Notes: generated from the sequence alone by a model not told the origin. DNA of 28,226 nt from Nanosynbacter sp. (GCA_015257605.1 JABZJV010000005.1:1-28226); one strand, 5' to 3'. Counted from the stretch's first letter, positions 8,004 through 16,437 are shown. Made by a program: numbers and translations.

Positions 8004-9308
8004 ATGGCAAATATGGAGAAAATTTCTAAACCTGAGGTTAAAACTCAGGATACACAAGATGCTTATGAAAGCTATCTAACCAGAGTATCGGACAATCTAT
8101 TTACTGACCCAGACCATCCTGAAAGAGAGCCGAGGAGCCGCTCAATTGTTTATGTACCATATCGCGGTTTTCCCAAACAGTTACAGCAGGACTGCCCTGA
8201 AATTACCTTTACATATCTTAATGGTCCAGAGGTTGCTGGAGCCGTGTCTGCGGCTGATGTCATCATCAATATTGCTCGCGGCGAAGAGGTTGTTGAAGCA
8301 GAGATTGGACACCCAGACAGGAATGTGAAACTACCGCCAGAGTCGTTGGCAAACACTGAGATGGTTGGTGATTTATATTTGCAGGCGATTGAAAAGGGCA
8401 ATACAGACGTACAAGTTGTTCACACTGGTAGGATGAACAATAAGACGATTGCTATGGCAACAGCGATGCCAGTTTTGGCTGAGAGCACCGGGCTGAATTA
8501 TGAGGATGTGATTCATACATCTGATGCTAAAATACATCAGTTAGTAAAGGAAAACCAAGTCAATCTGAGCGATTTCATGCACGAAGTTGACACTAATCCA
8601 ACAATGCAAGATATGCAGGTTTGTACCCGGGCGCTTCGGCGAATATACGAGGCTCGTAATATTGATCCAGACACCGCCAGCGCATCTGAGTTGACTGATG
8701 CACTACTGGATGAATATGAGAAATATCCGCGCATTAGTACTTCAACGCTAATGAAAGAGCAGATGTTGCAGAACGTCGCTGAAAAGTTACGAAGTGAAGG
8801 TAAGAGTGAAAAAGAAATTAATGAAGTAGTTGGAAAACTGGATGAGTTCACAGATGAGGAACCCGACTCGGTTGATACGGTCACTAACTTTACGAACAGT
8901 ATTCCGATGATTTTATCTAATAAATTGATCAAAGATGGCTATAACGCTGATGAAGTTGGTGCCATGAGTACGGAGCAGAAAATGGAACTGTTGGCAGACA
9001 CTGAAATGACAGCAGTGTTTGTAGCTGATATTGCACATATGCCGCGGGTGATGTGGTTGGCTGATTATCTGATGCCAGACAACTTTAAGCTGGTATTTGT
9101 TGAGAGTAGGACGGATTTGGATGAGGAAACCCTACAAAAATCAATGGAACGTGAAGAGCGGTCGCTTAAGCTCACTAGAAATTGGTTACCGAATCAGATG
9201 GGTACTAGGAATCCAGCTAAAGTCGGTGAACTAGCAGACAAGGCTTACTGGGGTAAAGATAGTATAAGTAATGAAGAGATCAATACTAGCATTCAACAAG
9301 CAAAGTAG
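8004..9308 (+). CDS. Uncharacterised cytosolic protein, possible DUF218/YdcF-like fold
   Basis: I do not recognise this 434-residue protein with confidence. It is soluble, acidic, and has no signal peptide or membrane segment. The C-terminal third contains VFVADIAHMPRVMWLADYL (H345, P347, R348). This resembles the T..YHMPRA motif of DUF218 (YdcF/ElyC/SanA), and the N-terminal part has a repeated-strand pattern (SIVYVPYRG, ADVIINIARG, VQVVHTGRMN) compatible with that Rossmann-like fold. If so, the charged helical middle (about 185-320) is a large insertion. The start may be 8004 (leaderless) or the second ATG at 8013. It stands alone between the two rml operons and ends 5 bases from convergent rmlD, so a glycan-related role is only a guess. 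Confidence 0.7.
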   Translation: MANMEKISKPEVKTQDTQDAYESYLTRVSDNLFTDPDHPEREPRSRSIVYVPYRGFPKQLQQDCPEITFTYLNGPEVAGAVSAADVIINIARGEEVVEAEIGHPDRNVKLPPESLANTEMVGDLYLQAIEKGNTDVQVVHTGRMNNKTIAMATAMPVLAESTGLNYEDVIHTSDAKIHQLVKENQVNLSDFMHEVDTNPTMQDMQVCTRALRRIYEARNIDPDTASASELTDALLDEYEKYPRISTSTLMKEQMLQNVAEKLRSEGKSEKEINEVVGKLDEFTDEEPDSVDTVTNFTNSIPMILSNKLIKDGYNADEVGAMSTEQKMELLADTEMTAVFVADIAHMPRVMWLADYLMPDNFKLVFVESRTDLDEETLQKSMEREERSLKLTRNWLPNQMGTRNPAKVGELADKAYWGKDSISNEEINTSIQQAK

Positions 9309-9313
9309 ATAAT

Positions 9314-10156
9314 CTAACCAAGCAGTCTGTTTAATTTATCGCGCCAATCCTCTGGTATGAATCCAGTTTTTTCAATTTTTGTTAGATCTAGAGTGCTTTG
9401 CAATGGTCGCTTGGCAGCGCCTGGCTTACTGGCGAAATATTCAGCGGTAGAGACTGGCTGTATGTCTGAAGGTGATTTACCTGATTTTTCGAAGACAATT
9501 TTGGCAATTTCCGCCCAGCTAACAGGCTGACCTTCATTGGTCAAATTATATGTGCCGTATGGTGCGCCTGTTTCTAATAAATGTTTAATACCACGTGCTA
9601 AAGTATCAGTGAAGGTGAGGCGACCAATCTGGTCGTTAACGACGGAAGGTTTGACACCACGCGCTGCTAGATTTTGCATGATATTGACAAAGTTTCTGCC
9701 GTCGCCGATTACCCACGAGGTACGAATAATGTAGTGCTTGGTTGTTGTAGTGGCGACTCGATCACCATCAGCTTTAGTTTTGCCATAAACGTTAAGTGGA
9801 GAAAAAAGTTCGTCTTCATTGTGGATTGGTTGGGAACCGTCGAAAACGTAGTCAGATGAGAACGTTACAAAAATTAAGTCGTGCTGGCTAGCGGTTGTTG
9901 CCAAGTAGCGAGTCGCGTCAACGTTAACTGCCTTAACTAGGTCATAATTGCTGGGATTCTCTGCGCCATCAACGTCGGTCCAGGCTGCAGCGTTAATAAT
10001 CACTTTGGTATTATCCCAGTTAAACTCGTTGATTGCTTTTTGGTCGGTGATATCGAGTTGTTCGCGATCCAGAGCTAGTGCCTGAGGGTAAATTTTTTGT
10101 AGTGCTCGGCCGACTTGCCCGTTAGCACCAGTAATAACTATTTTCTTGTCATCCAT
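9314..10156 (-). CDS. rmlD: dTDP-4-dehydrorhamnose reductase RmlD
   Basis: The 280-residue enzyme catalyses the last step of dTDP-L-rhamnose synthesis. It has GANGQVG (residues 10-16), the substrate-loop AAWTDVDGAE (57-66), SSDYVFDG (100-107), the Y124/K128 pair in YGKTK and RTSWVIGDGRNF. All are as expected for RmlD, and more canonical than the paralogue at 3325. The ATG overlaps the rmlC stop by one base (TAATG), placing it last in rmlB-nudix-rmlC-rmlD. Its 3' end faces the 434-residue gene with only five bases between and no visible terminator. Confidence 0.93.
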   Translation of the reverse strand: MDDKKIVITGANGQVGRALQKIYPQALALDREQLDITDQKAINEFNWDNTKVIINAAAWTDVDGAENPSNYDLVKAVNVDATRYLATTASQHDLIFVTFSSDYVFDGSQPIHNEDELFSPLNVYGKTKADGDRVATTTTKHYIIRTSWVIGDGRNFVNIMQNLAARGVKPSVVNDQIGRLTFTDTLARGIKHLLETGAPYGTYNLTNEGQPVSWAEIAKIVFEKSGKSPSDIQPVSTAEYFASKPGAAKRPLQSTLDLTKIEKTGFIPEDWRDKLNRLLG

Positions 10157-10725
10157 TAGAACTCCACAGGAATTACATTAGCCAGCAGCGGATGCTGGGC
10201 GTCCTTTTCGGAAATAATCGCCTGGTCTTGGCTGATCGGCCAGTCAATACCGAGTGCTGGGTCAAACAGATTGACAAAGGTGTATTTGGCATCTGGTGAC
10301 CAGTGGGCGTCAACCAAGTAAGTATAGGCAATGTTGTCGTCAAGCGCCTGATAGCCATTAGCGACGCCTTTTGGTACGAAAATTGCCGTGCCGGGGTTAA
10401 TTTCGTGGGTGAAAACAGTGCCGAAGCTGTCGCCCTTGCGCAAATCGCACCACGCGCCGAAGACGCGGCCGTTGGCGGTGGAGATAAATTTGTTCCACGG
10501 CTCGGCGTGCAAGCCGCGGGTGGCGCCAGCTTTATTGTTGAAGCTGATATTGTTTTGCACGATGTTGAACGGCGGCAGCCCCAGCGCTTCCATTTTTTCT
10601 TTTTGGTAGTTTTCCTTGAACCAGCCGCGGTTGTCGCCGTGGACGGGCAGTTTGACGACGAATAGCCCGGGGATGGGTGATTCGGTGACGGTGAGTTCGT
10701 TGTAGTCGTTTGGATCGAAGTTCAT
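10156..10725 (-). CDS. rmlC: dTDP-4-dehydrorhamnose 3,5-epimerase RmlC
   Basis: The 189-residue cupin protein converts dTDP-4-keto-6-deoxyglucose to dTDP-4-keto-L-rhamnose. It shows the RmlC pattern DNRGWFKENY (residues 31-40), VQNNISFN and RGLHAEPWNKF, with the catalytic base at H73, followed by KGVANGYQAL and AYTYLVDAHWSP. An in-frame ATG at 10743 would add six residues, but the ATG at 10725 has AAAGGA seven bases upstream and forms an ATGA overlap with the Nudix stop. I prefer 10725. The stop overlaps rmlD by one base. Confidence 0.92.
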   Translation of the reverse strand: MNFDPNDYNELTVTESPIPGLFVVKLPVHGDNRGWFKENYQKEKMEALGLPPFNIVQNNISFNNKAGATRGLHAEPWNKFISTANGRVFGAWCDLRKGDSFGTVFTHEINPGTAIFVPKGVANGYQALDDNIAYTYLVDAHWSPDAKYTFVNLFDPALGIDWPISQDQAIISEKDAQHPLLANVIPVEF

Positions 10726-11270
10726 GTAGTATCCTTTCGCCATAGTTGATAATAATGTAGTCCTGCCAGAGTTTGGCAGTCATTAATTTCGCCGCTTCGA
10801 ATCAAATCGTCTATTTCATTAAGTGTGAAAAATCGCATATCACTAAACACTTCATCACTTTGTTCGCGCTGACCAGTGAAGCTTAGTTCTCGGGCCAGGC
10901 AAACAGCCATTTTCTCCGTCAGTAGGCCATTACAGACGTATGCTTCGCCTAGTTTCTGCCAGGACTGAGCGATGATACCGGTTTCTTCTTCGAGTTCGCG
11001 CTTTGAGGCTTTTAATAGATCTTCATTGTCACCTCCGCCGCCGGGCAGCTCCCAACCAAAGCTTTGTGAGGGATAGCGAAAACCGCGCACCAAGTACAAG
11101 CGCTCTTGGTCGTCTAATACTACAACCATGCAAGAATCTCGCGACTCCATGTAGCCATAGATTCCGGTATTTCCGTCTTGACTAATGGTCTGATCTTCGT
11201 GAATGGTGATCCAAGGATTTTGGTAGACGATTTTACTGCTGACTTTAGTTTTTGATGGCGCTTCGTACAC
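10722..11270 (-). CDS. Nudix hydrolase (ADP-ribose pyrophosphatase-like)
   Basis: The 182-residue protein carries a complete Nudix box, GX5EX7REUXEEXGU, from G77 to I99 (E83, R91, E92, E95, E96). Preceding blocks VVLDDQERLYLVRGFRYP and WELPGG are typical of the ADP-ribose/nucleotide-sugar pyrophosphatase branch. Such enzymes hydrolyse NDP-X compounds with Mg2+. It starts with GTG at 11270, two bases after the rmlB stop, with AGGGG upstream, and its stop overlaps rmlC (ATGA). Being locked between rmlB and rmlC suggests a link to dTDP-sugar metabolism, for example removal of unwanted nucleotide sugars. The true substrate cannot be read from sequence. Confidence 0.88.
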   Translation of the reverse strand: MYEAPSKTKVSSKIVYQNPWITIHEDQTISQDGNTGIYGYMESRDSCMVVVLDDQERLYLVRGFRYPSQSFGWELPGGGGDNEDLLKASKRELEEETGIIAQSWQKLGEAYVCNGLLTEKMAVCLARELSFTGQREQSDEVFSDMRFFTLNEIDDLIRSGEINDCQTLAGLHYYQLWRKDTT

Positions 11271-11272
11271 GA

Positions 11273-12286
11273 TTATTGCCCCTGTTTTGCGTAGGCTGCT
11301 TCAACGGCCTCTTTTTGCGCTTTCCACCAATCTTCATGCTCACGGTACCATTCAATAGTTTGCAGTAGGCCGTCGCGCATACCCGTTTGATTGTCGGTGT
11401 ATTCAGGCCGCCAACCGAGTTCGCGGCGTAGTTTACTGGAATCCATAGCGTAGCGCATGTCGTGGCCAGGGCGGTCATTGACATGCTCGTACCAATCTTT
11501 ACCCTTACCCATCAACTCGCAAATTAGCTCAATCACCATCTTGTTATTGACGTGGTCGTTGTCGGCGCCGATGATGTAAGTCTCACCCAGCTCGCCTTTT
11601 TCCAAGATGAGGTGAACGGCCGAGTTGTGATCATCAACGTGAATCCAGTCGCGGACCTGTTCACCGGTGCCGTACAGCTTTGGCTTGATGTCGCTCAAAA
11701 TGTTAGTAATTTGGCGCGGAATGAACTTTTCGATGTGTTGGTATGGGCCGTAATTGTTTGAACAATTGGAAATTGTCGCTTTGATGCCGAAGCTGCGGAT
11801 CCAGGCGCGTACCAGCATGTCGCTGGAAGCTTTGGTACTGGAATAGGGGCTGGACGGGTTGTACGGCGTGTCCTCGGTGAAGCGGTTGGGGTCGTCGAGT
11901 TCTAAGTCGCCAAATACTTCGTCGGTCGAGATGTGATGGAGGCGCTTGCCGTGCTTGCGAATAGCCTCCAAGATGGTGTAAGTACCGACCACGTTGGTCT
12001 CGATAAACGGCCACGGATTGCGCAGAGAATTGTCGTTATGGCTTTCGGCGGCAAAGTGCACTACAATGTCATTTTCAGCCACCAATTTATCCATCAATTC
12101 GGCATCACAAATGTCGCCCTCCACGAAATTGATTTGATCGGCTACTGGCTGCAAATTAGCGCGGTTGCCCGCATAAGTTAGCTTGTCGATAACAGTGATG
12201 TCGTATTCTGGCTTGTGTTTGACGGTATAATGCACAAAATTCGAGCCAATGAATCCCGCGCCTCCCGTGACTAGCATCTTTGTCAT
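11273..12286 (-). CDS. rmlB: dTDP-glucose 4,6-dehydratase RmlB
   Basis: The 337-residue NAD-dependent dehydratase converts dTDP-glucose to dTDP-4-keto-6-deoxyglucose. It has GGAGFIGSNF (8-17), DKLTYAGN (34-41), HFAAESH.D.S, the catalytic T121-D122-E123 in STDEVFGDL and the Y148/K152 pair in PYSSTKASSD, and the NCSNNYGPYQ block. Length and motifs are normal. It heads rmlB-nudix-rmlC-rmlD. There is no Shine-Dalgarno; an extended -10 lies six bases upstream of the ATG, so the mRNA is probably leaderless. The -35 of the divergent nucleotidyltransferase gene covers this start codon. Confidence 0.95.
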   Translation of the reverse strand: MTKMLVTGGAGFIGSNFVHYTVKHKPEYDITVIDKLTYAGNRANLQPVADQINFVEGDICDAELMDKLVAENDIVVHFAAESHNDNSLRNPWPFIETNVVGTYTILEAIRKHGKRLHHISTDEVFGDLELDDPNRFTEDTPYNPSSPYSSTKASSDMLVRAWIRSFGIKATISNCSNNYGPYQHIEKFIPRQITNILSDIKPKLYGTGEQVRDWIHVDDHNSAVHLILEKGELGETYIIGADNDHVNNKMVIELICELMGKGKDWYEHVNDRPGHDMRYAMDSSKLRRELGWRPEYTDNQTGMRDGLLQTIEWYREHEDWWKAQKEAVEAAYAKQGQ

Positions 12287-12309
12287 AACTATAGTATATC
12301 AGGTATAAT
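12280..12309 (+). promoter_or_regulatory. Promoter of the HxGH nucleotidyltransferase gene
   Basis: A -35 TTGTCA (12280-12285), 18-base spacer and perfect -10 TATAAT (12304-12309) predict a start near 12315, leaving a short leader with GAGGAGG (12322-12328) before the ATG at 12332. The -35 overlaps the divergent rmlB start codon. Confidence 0.6.
12293..12301 (-). promoter_or_regulatory. Extended -10 promoter of rmlB operon, leaderless
   Basis: On the minus strand TGA plus TATACT is an extended -10 exactly six bases before the rmlB ATG at 12286. No good -35 is visible. This -10 lies inside the spacer of the divergent promoter, so the two cannot be occupied at once. Confidence 0.45.
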
Positions 12310-12331
12310 AAGTAATCGACAGAGGAGGATT

Positions 12332-12763
12332 ATGAAAATAGTAATTGTTAGCGGCTATTTTAATCCGCTGCACGGCGGACATCTGGATATGATTGAGGCG
12401 GCAGCGGCTATGGGCGACAAGCTGATTGTAATTGTTAATAATGATAAGCAGCAGCTTCTCAAAAAAGGCAAGATTATCCTGGATGAAAGTAATCGGTTGC
12501 GGTTAATGCGGGCGCTAAAGGGTGTCGATCAGGTTATTCTATCGATCGACGAAGATCCAACGCAAATTAAGTCGTTGGAAATGGTTGCCGGCCAGTATCC
12601 GGGTGATGAACTGATCTTTGCTAACGGCGGCGATCGCGATACCGAAAAAGCTATTCCCGAAGCAGATGTTTGTAAAAAGTACAACATACAGATGCGGTTT
12701 GATGCCGGTAAAGGTAAGCCAGATTCGTCGACGCGAATCAATCAAGCGACAGGCAAAGAATAG
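12332..12763 (+). CDS. HxGH-motif nucleotidyltransferase (cytidylyltransferase-like)
   Basis: The 143-residue protein starts with VSGYFNPLHGGHLDMI, containing H14-G-G-H17, the nucleotide-binding HxGH motif of the cytidylyltransferase superfamily, and ends with an SSTRINQ segment in the place of the family's ISTR-type motif. Family members activate a phosphorylated small molecule with CTP or ATP: glycerol-3-phosphate (TagD), heptose-1-phosphate (HldE C-domain), FMN or phosphopantetheine. The surface-glycan setting favours a sugar- or polyol-phosphate substrate, but this is inference. A strong GAGGAGG ribosome site precedes the ATG. It is a single-gene unit, divergent from rmlB and convergent with galE. 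Confidence 0.83.
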   Translation: MKIVIVSGYFNPLHGGHLDMIEAAAAMGDKLIVIVNNDKQQLLKKGKIILDESNRLRLMRALKGVDQVILSIDEDPTQIKSLEMVAGQYPGDELIFANGGDRDTEKAIPEADVCKKYNIQMRFDAGKGKPDSSTRINQATGKE

Positions 12764-12826
12764 ACAAACGCGGGTTAGAAGAAGCAGGTTGTTATTGGCT
12801 TGTTGTTAAACAAAGCGCCACAGCGA

Positions 12827-13843
12827 CTATTCAGAAAAACCGTTTGGATTCTGCGATTGCCAGCGCCAGCTATCAGCGCAAGCCTGTTCAATACTTAATT
12901 CGGCTCGCCAGCCTAGTTCGCGCTCAGCTTTGCTGCAGTCAGCGTAGCAAGCGGCGATATCACCAGCTCGCCGCGGTTTGATTTCGTAGGACAAGTCTCG
13001 CCCGCAAGCTTTGCTAAACGCTTTGATGATTTCTAACACCGATGTGCCGCTTCCGGTGCCGAGATTATAGACATTAGCCCCAGCTTTCATATGTTGCAGA
13101 GCGGCGACGTGGCCGCGCGCTAGATCAACGACGTGAATATAATCGCGCACACCCGTGCCGTCTGGCGTGTCATAATCGTTGCCGAAAACACCGACACTTT
13201 GTAGTTTGCCGACGGCAACTTGAGCGACATAAGGCAATAAATTGTTTGGAATACCGTTCGGGTCTTCGCCGATTTGGCCTGATTGATGGGCGCCAATCGG
13301 GTTGAAATAACGCAAGATTGTTGCTTCGAACGTTGGATCGGCCGCGCAGTAATCCTGTATGATTTGCTCGATCATATATTTAGTTTTGCCATAAGGATTG
13401 GTTAAGCCTACACCGACCGTCGAAGTTTCGCGCAGCGGCAGCTCGCTAGGACTGCCGTAAACAGTTGCTGAACTTGAAAAGACCAATTGCTTAACGTTAT
13501 GTTCTCGCATCGCTTCAAGCAACGCCAGGGTCGAGACAAGGTTATTGTCATAGTATTCTAGCGGTTTGGCGACTGATTCACCGACAGCCTTTAGTCCCGC
13601 AAAATGAATCACTGAATCTATATCGTATGTTGTAAAAATATCACTAAGTGCTGATTGGTCGCGGACGTCCGCTTCAATAAAAGGGATTTCGTGCCCAGTG
13701 ATCTGTTCGACGCGCCGCAAACTCTCGCGGCTAGAATTAACCAAATTATCGACGACCACTACGTCAAAATTGTTGTTGATAAGTTCGATTAGCGTATGGC
13801 TGCCAATATAGCCAGCACCGCCAGTGACTAAAATTGTTTTCAT
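12827..13843 (-). CDS. galE: UDP-glucose 4-epimerase GalE
   Basis: The 338-residue extended SDR enzyme interconverts UDP-glucose and UDP-galactose (some members also the N-acetyl forms). It has GGAGYIGSHT at residues 8-17, VVDNLVNSS near 30-38, SSSATVYG (123-130), the Y151/K155 pair in NPYGKTK, RYFNPIGAH and GTGVRDYIHV. All are standard for GalE. It likely supplies UDP-Gal or UDP-GalNAc to the nearby transferases. There is no Shine-Dalgarno; TATAAT sits six bases before the ATG, implying a leaderless mRNA. Confidence 0.94.
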   Translation of the reverse strand: MKTILVTGGAGYIGSHTLIELINNNFDVVVVDNLVNSSRESLRRVEQITGHEIPFIEADVRDQSALSDIFTTYDIDSVIHFAGLKAVGESVAKPLEYYDNNLVSTLALLEAMREHNVKQLVFSSSATVYGSPSELPLRETSTVGVGLTNPYGKTKYMIEQIIQDYCAADPTFEATILRYFNPIGAHQSGQIGEDPNGIPNNLLPYVAQVAVGKLQSVGVFGNDYDTPDGTGVRDYIHVVDLARGHVAALQHMKAGANVYNLGTGSGTSVLEIIKAFSKACGRDLSYEIKPRRAGDIAACYADCSKAERELGWRAELSIEQACADSWRWQSQNPNGFSE

Positions 13844-13849
13844 AGTTTT

Positions 13850-13855
13850 ATTATA
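13850..13855 (-). promoter_or_regulatory. -10 element of galE, leaderless
   Basis: A perfect TATAAT on the minus strand lies six bases before the galE ATG. The best -35 candidate (TTAATT, spacing 17) is weak. Confidence 0.42.
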
Positions 13856-13874
13856 CTCGAAAACAAATAGTTAA

Positions 13875-14993
13875 TTAAGAAATGCTATCGCGAACAACCT
13901 TTTTAATTTTAGTCAAGAAAAGGCCTTTATCAAAGCGTTTAGCGGTGCGGGCGAGTTTGCTGGGATGAAAACTAGTTTGTTCGGCGATTTCGACGGCTTT
14001 TACAACATCGTCAACGGTTTGATGGTGAAACAGCGTGCCAATATCGGGCGAAGTAACTATATCAGTGGTACCGCCGCGCGCCAGGCCTATAACCGGCGCT
14101 CCGGCTGCCAATGCTTCAACGCTAACAATGCCAAAATCTTCCTCGGCAGGATAGATGAAACCGCGAGCAGTGGTGATAGCTTTTTCGTATTCAGCGTCGC
14201 TGGCATCACCGAAACGATCGGTGCGGAATTCAACAGTTGGGCCGGCAAGCTTGACTAGCTGTTCATGGGCTGGGCCGTTGCCAAAAACGATTAGTTTTTT
14301 ATTGAGTCTGGTAGCGGCTTTAACGGCTAAGTCGTAGCGCTTATAAGGTAACTGGCGGCCGATGGTCACGTAGTGGTCGCCCCTTTTGCGAGCAGGTGTA
14401 AAGCGGCTAGTTTCGACTGGCGGGTGAATTACGGTACTGCTGCGTTTGTAGTATTTTTTGATGCGTTTTTGCGTTTCGGTAGAGTTGGCGATGAAGACAT
14501 CAACTTGCTTGGCCGCCTCCAGATCAAGCTGGCGCTGATGCGGTACCAGCAGCGGCATCAGCAGGCGAATAAATGGATTAAGCTTTCCGTATCCAGGATC
14601 GCGGCGATATTCGTCGTAGTGGCTCCAGTAGTAGCGCGGCGGCGTATGGCAATAGTTGATAATAACTTGGTCAGGGCGTGCTTTGGTGACTTGGTGACCG
14701 TGCAGGTACGAGCTTGTCAGGATAATATCAAACTCGCTGAGGTCGAGCTGGCGCATTGCTTTAACTGCTAGCGTCGGAAAAAGTTTGTAATAATTACGCA
14801 GCCGCGGCGGTATTTTTTGTAGTTTCGAGGTGCGAATATCAAGTTTAGCAAAAGCCGGAACCTTGTCGGGATTATATATTGCCGTATAAACTGGCGCGTT
14901 AGGAAAAGCTTCGTGCATGGCCAGCACGACATTCTCGGCACCGCCCATCGTCGTCAAAAAATCGCAAACAATAGCAACTCGCAACTGTTTCAT
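13875..14993 (-). CDS. GT4-family glycosyltransferase (GT-B fold, WbaZ-like)
   Basis: The 372-residue retaining GT-B transferase has an N-terminal acceptor domain (VAIVCDFLTTMGGAENV at 6-22, NYCHTPPRYYW at 113-123) and a C-terminal donor domain (IGRQLPYKRYDLAV at 211-224). The E285-x7-E293 motif is in EEDFGIVSVEALAAGAP. The CHTPPRYYW block is typical of GDP-mannose-type transferases of the WbaZ/RfbU group. It probably adds the second sugar after the initiating transferase encoded just upstream. The two genes overlap by one base (TAATG), so they form a tight pair. Confidence 0.87.
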   Translation of the reverse strand: MKQLRVAIVCDFLTTMGGAENVVLAMHEAFPNAPVYTAIYNPDKVPAFAKLDIRTSKLQKIPPRLRNYYKLFPTLAVKAMRQLDLSEFDIILTSSYLHGHQVTKARPDQVIINYCHTPPRYYWSHYDEYRRDPGYGKLNPFIRLLMPLLVPHQRQLDLEAAKQVDVFIANSTETQKRIKKYYKRSSTVIHPPVETSRFTPARKRGDHYVTIGRQLPYKRYDLAVKAATRLNKKLIVFGNGPAHEQLVKLAGPTVEFRTDRFGDASDAEYEKAITTARGFIYPAEEDFGIVSVEALAAGAPVIGLARGGTTDIVTSPDIGTLFHHQTVDDVVKAVEIAEQTSFHPSKLARTAKRFDKGLFLTKIKKVVRDSIS

Positions 14994-16429
14994 TATCTAG
15001 CCCCCGTTTTGTGTAGTACGACGCCGATTGTTTTGAAAAGGATTCGCAGATCCAGCCAAAAACTCCAGTTTTGCGCGTAATAAAGCTCAAGCTCAATCCG
15101 TTCGTCGAAGCTCAAGTTGCTGCGGCCCGAGACTTGCCACAATCCAGTCACCCCAGACTTAACGCTATGCAATAACGCCGTACGATTTTTGCTGAATTTA
15201 ACTTCTTGCGGCAGAATCGGACGCGGCCCGACTAAACTCAAGTCGCCGAGCAGCACGTTGATAAATTGCGGGAATTCATCAAGCGAAGTATTACGCAAGA
15301 ACTTACCAAACCAAGTAATTCGCGGATCGTCGGCAACCTTGTGATCGCGCCGATATTCGGCGGCCAAATCAGGCCGGTTCATTTCCTCAAACTCGATACT
15401 GGCGTCCTTTTTGCCGTACTGAGCACCCATAGTGCGGAACTTATAAAGGCGAATCGGCTTCGAAAAACGGCTCAAACGCTTAGAACGGTAAAAAATCGGT
15501 CCGGGATTGCAAATCTTTTGCAGTAGCGCAATTATTATTATAATTGATCCCCAGAGCGGCAAAGTAATAATAACGGCTATCAAGTCGAACAACCGCTTAG
15601 CAATTGCTCCCCAGCCGATGAGTGGTGTTTGGCTGACGGTAATCATCGGATAGCCGAGAAAGACATCGACGGTGTTTTTGCCAGTATAAAATTCCGGTTC
15701 GCCAGGGATGAAATTATATTGAATGTGAGCAATTTGCGCGGCGCTTAAAATCTGGTGGTTGCGATCCTCGCTGGCATAAAGGTCGGTTTGAATAATAGTG
15801 CTAATGTTAAGCTTTTTGATATCTTTGAGTGCTGTCTCGACGCGGCCATAATGGACAATACCGAGATGCGGCGGCAACAATTTTGCCGGCCCAGCGAAGG
15901 CTACAATTTGATAACCAGATTTGTGGGTGGAGCCGAGTGACATCGCAATATCGGTCGTCGCATCAGAATTACCAATTACCAGCACTCGACTGACGCCGTG
16001 TCCGTAACGGTATAACTCGTTGCGAATAGTGCGAATTATTTCGCGTACCAAAATAATGGCAATCGTTGAGCCAATTAAAACGTAAAGGGCGACTAGCCTG
16101 GCCGGAAAAATATGCATACTAGTGAAGTATTCCCAGCCAATCACCAGCAGTATACCAATGAAAGTGCCGAGTGTTATACGGCTCCATTCGACGAGGCGGC
16201 GGTTATAAACGCTCGGACTATACAATCCGAGCGAAGCGAAAATCAGTATCCACACCGGGGTAATCACGGCAAAGCCGATAATATATTCGTAGGCGTAAAC
16301 AATGTGCAAGAGTACGCGCTGGTCGACTTGAGTGCGAATGTAATAGGCTGCGGCAAAAACAATTGCCAGCACAATCGCGTCGGCCGCCATCAGGATTAGG
16401 CTGTAAGACTTGGTGTTATGAGATGGCAT
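14993..16429 (-). CDS. Initiating undecaprenyl-phosphate sugar phosphotransferase (WbaP/WcaJ-type)
   Basis: The 478-residue polyprenol-phosphate phosphoglycosyltransferase has about four or five N-terminal membrane segments (residues 10-130), a Rossmann-like CoA_binding_3 region (145-265) and the C-terminal bacterial sugar transferase domain. That domain starts at KRLFDL (278-283) and contains KFRTM, LRNTSLDEFPQ, GDLSLVGPRP and SGVTGLWQVSGR. It transfers a sugar-1-phosphate to undecaprenyl phosphate to start a glycan. It heads an operon with the GT4 gene. The predicted mRNA is nearly leaderless: an extended -10 lies eight bases before the ATG. It is divergent from the polymerase/ligase gene. 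Confidence 0.93.
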   Translation of the reverse strand: MPSHNTKSYSLILMAADAIVLAIVFAAAYYIRTQVDQRVLLHIVYAYEYIIGFAVITPVWILIFASLGLYSPSVYNRRLVEWSRITLGTFIGILLVIGWEYFTSMHIFPARLVALYVLIGSTIAIILVREIIRTIRNELYRYGHGVSRVLVIGNSDATTDIAMSLGSTHKSGYQIVAFAGPAKLLPPHLGIVHYGRVETALKDIKKLNISTIIQTDLYASEDRNHQILSAAQIAHIQYNFIPGEPEFYTGKNTVDVFLGYPMITVSQTPLIGWGAIAKRLFDLIAVIITLPLWGSIIIIIALLQKICNPGPIFYRSKRLSRFSKPIRLYKFRTMGAQYGKKDASIEFEEMNRPDLAAEYRRDHKVADDPRITWFGKFLRNTSLDEFPQFINVLLGDLSLVGPRPILPQEVKFSKNRTALLHSVKSGVTGLWQVSGRSNLSFDERIELELYYAQNWSFWLDLRILFKTIGVVLHKTGAR

Positions 16430-16437
16430 TTGTCTTC

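Noticed and set aside
10303..10665. 120-residue open frame on the plus strand
   Set aside because: It lies antisense inside rmlC, has no promoter or ribosome site, and its composition follows from the opposite coding frame.
10722..10725. UGA recoding (UGA=Gly code)
   Set aside because: TGA here and at 6357-6359 and 26761-26763 falls exactly at natural gene ends within ATGA overlaps, so TGA is a stop.
11703..12014. 103-residue frame inside rmlB
   Set aside because: It is a same-strand alternate frame of a well-conserved gene, with no family resemblance.
12764..12826. Possible bidirectional terminator between the nucleotidyltransferase gene and galE
   Set aside because: GCTTGTT and AACAAAGC can pair only with a bulge, and there is no T-tract on either strand.
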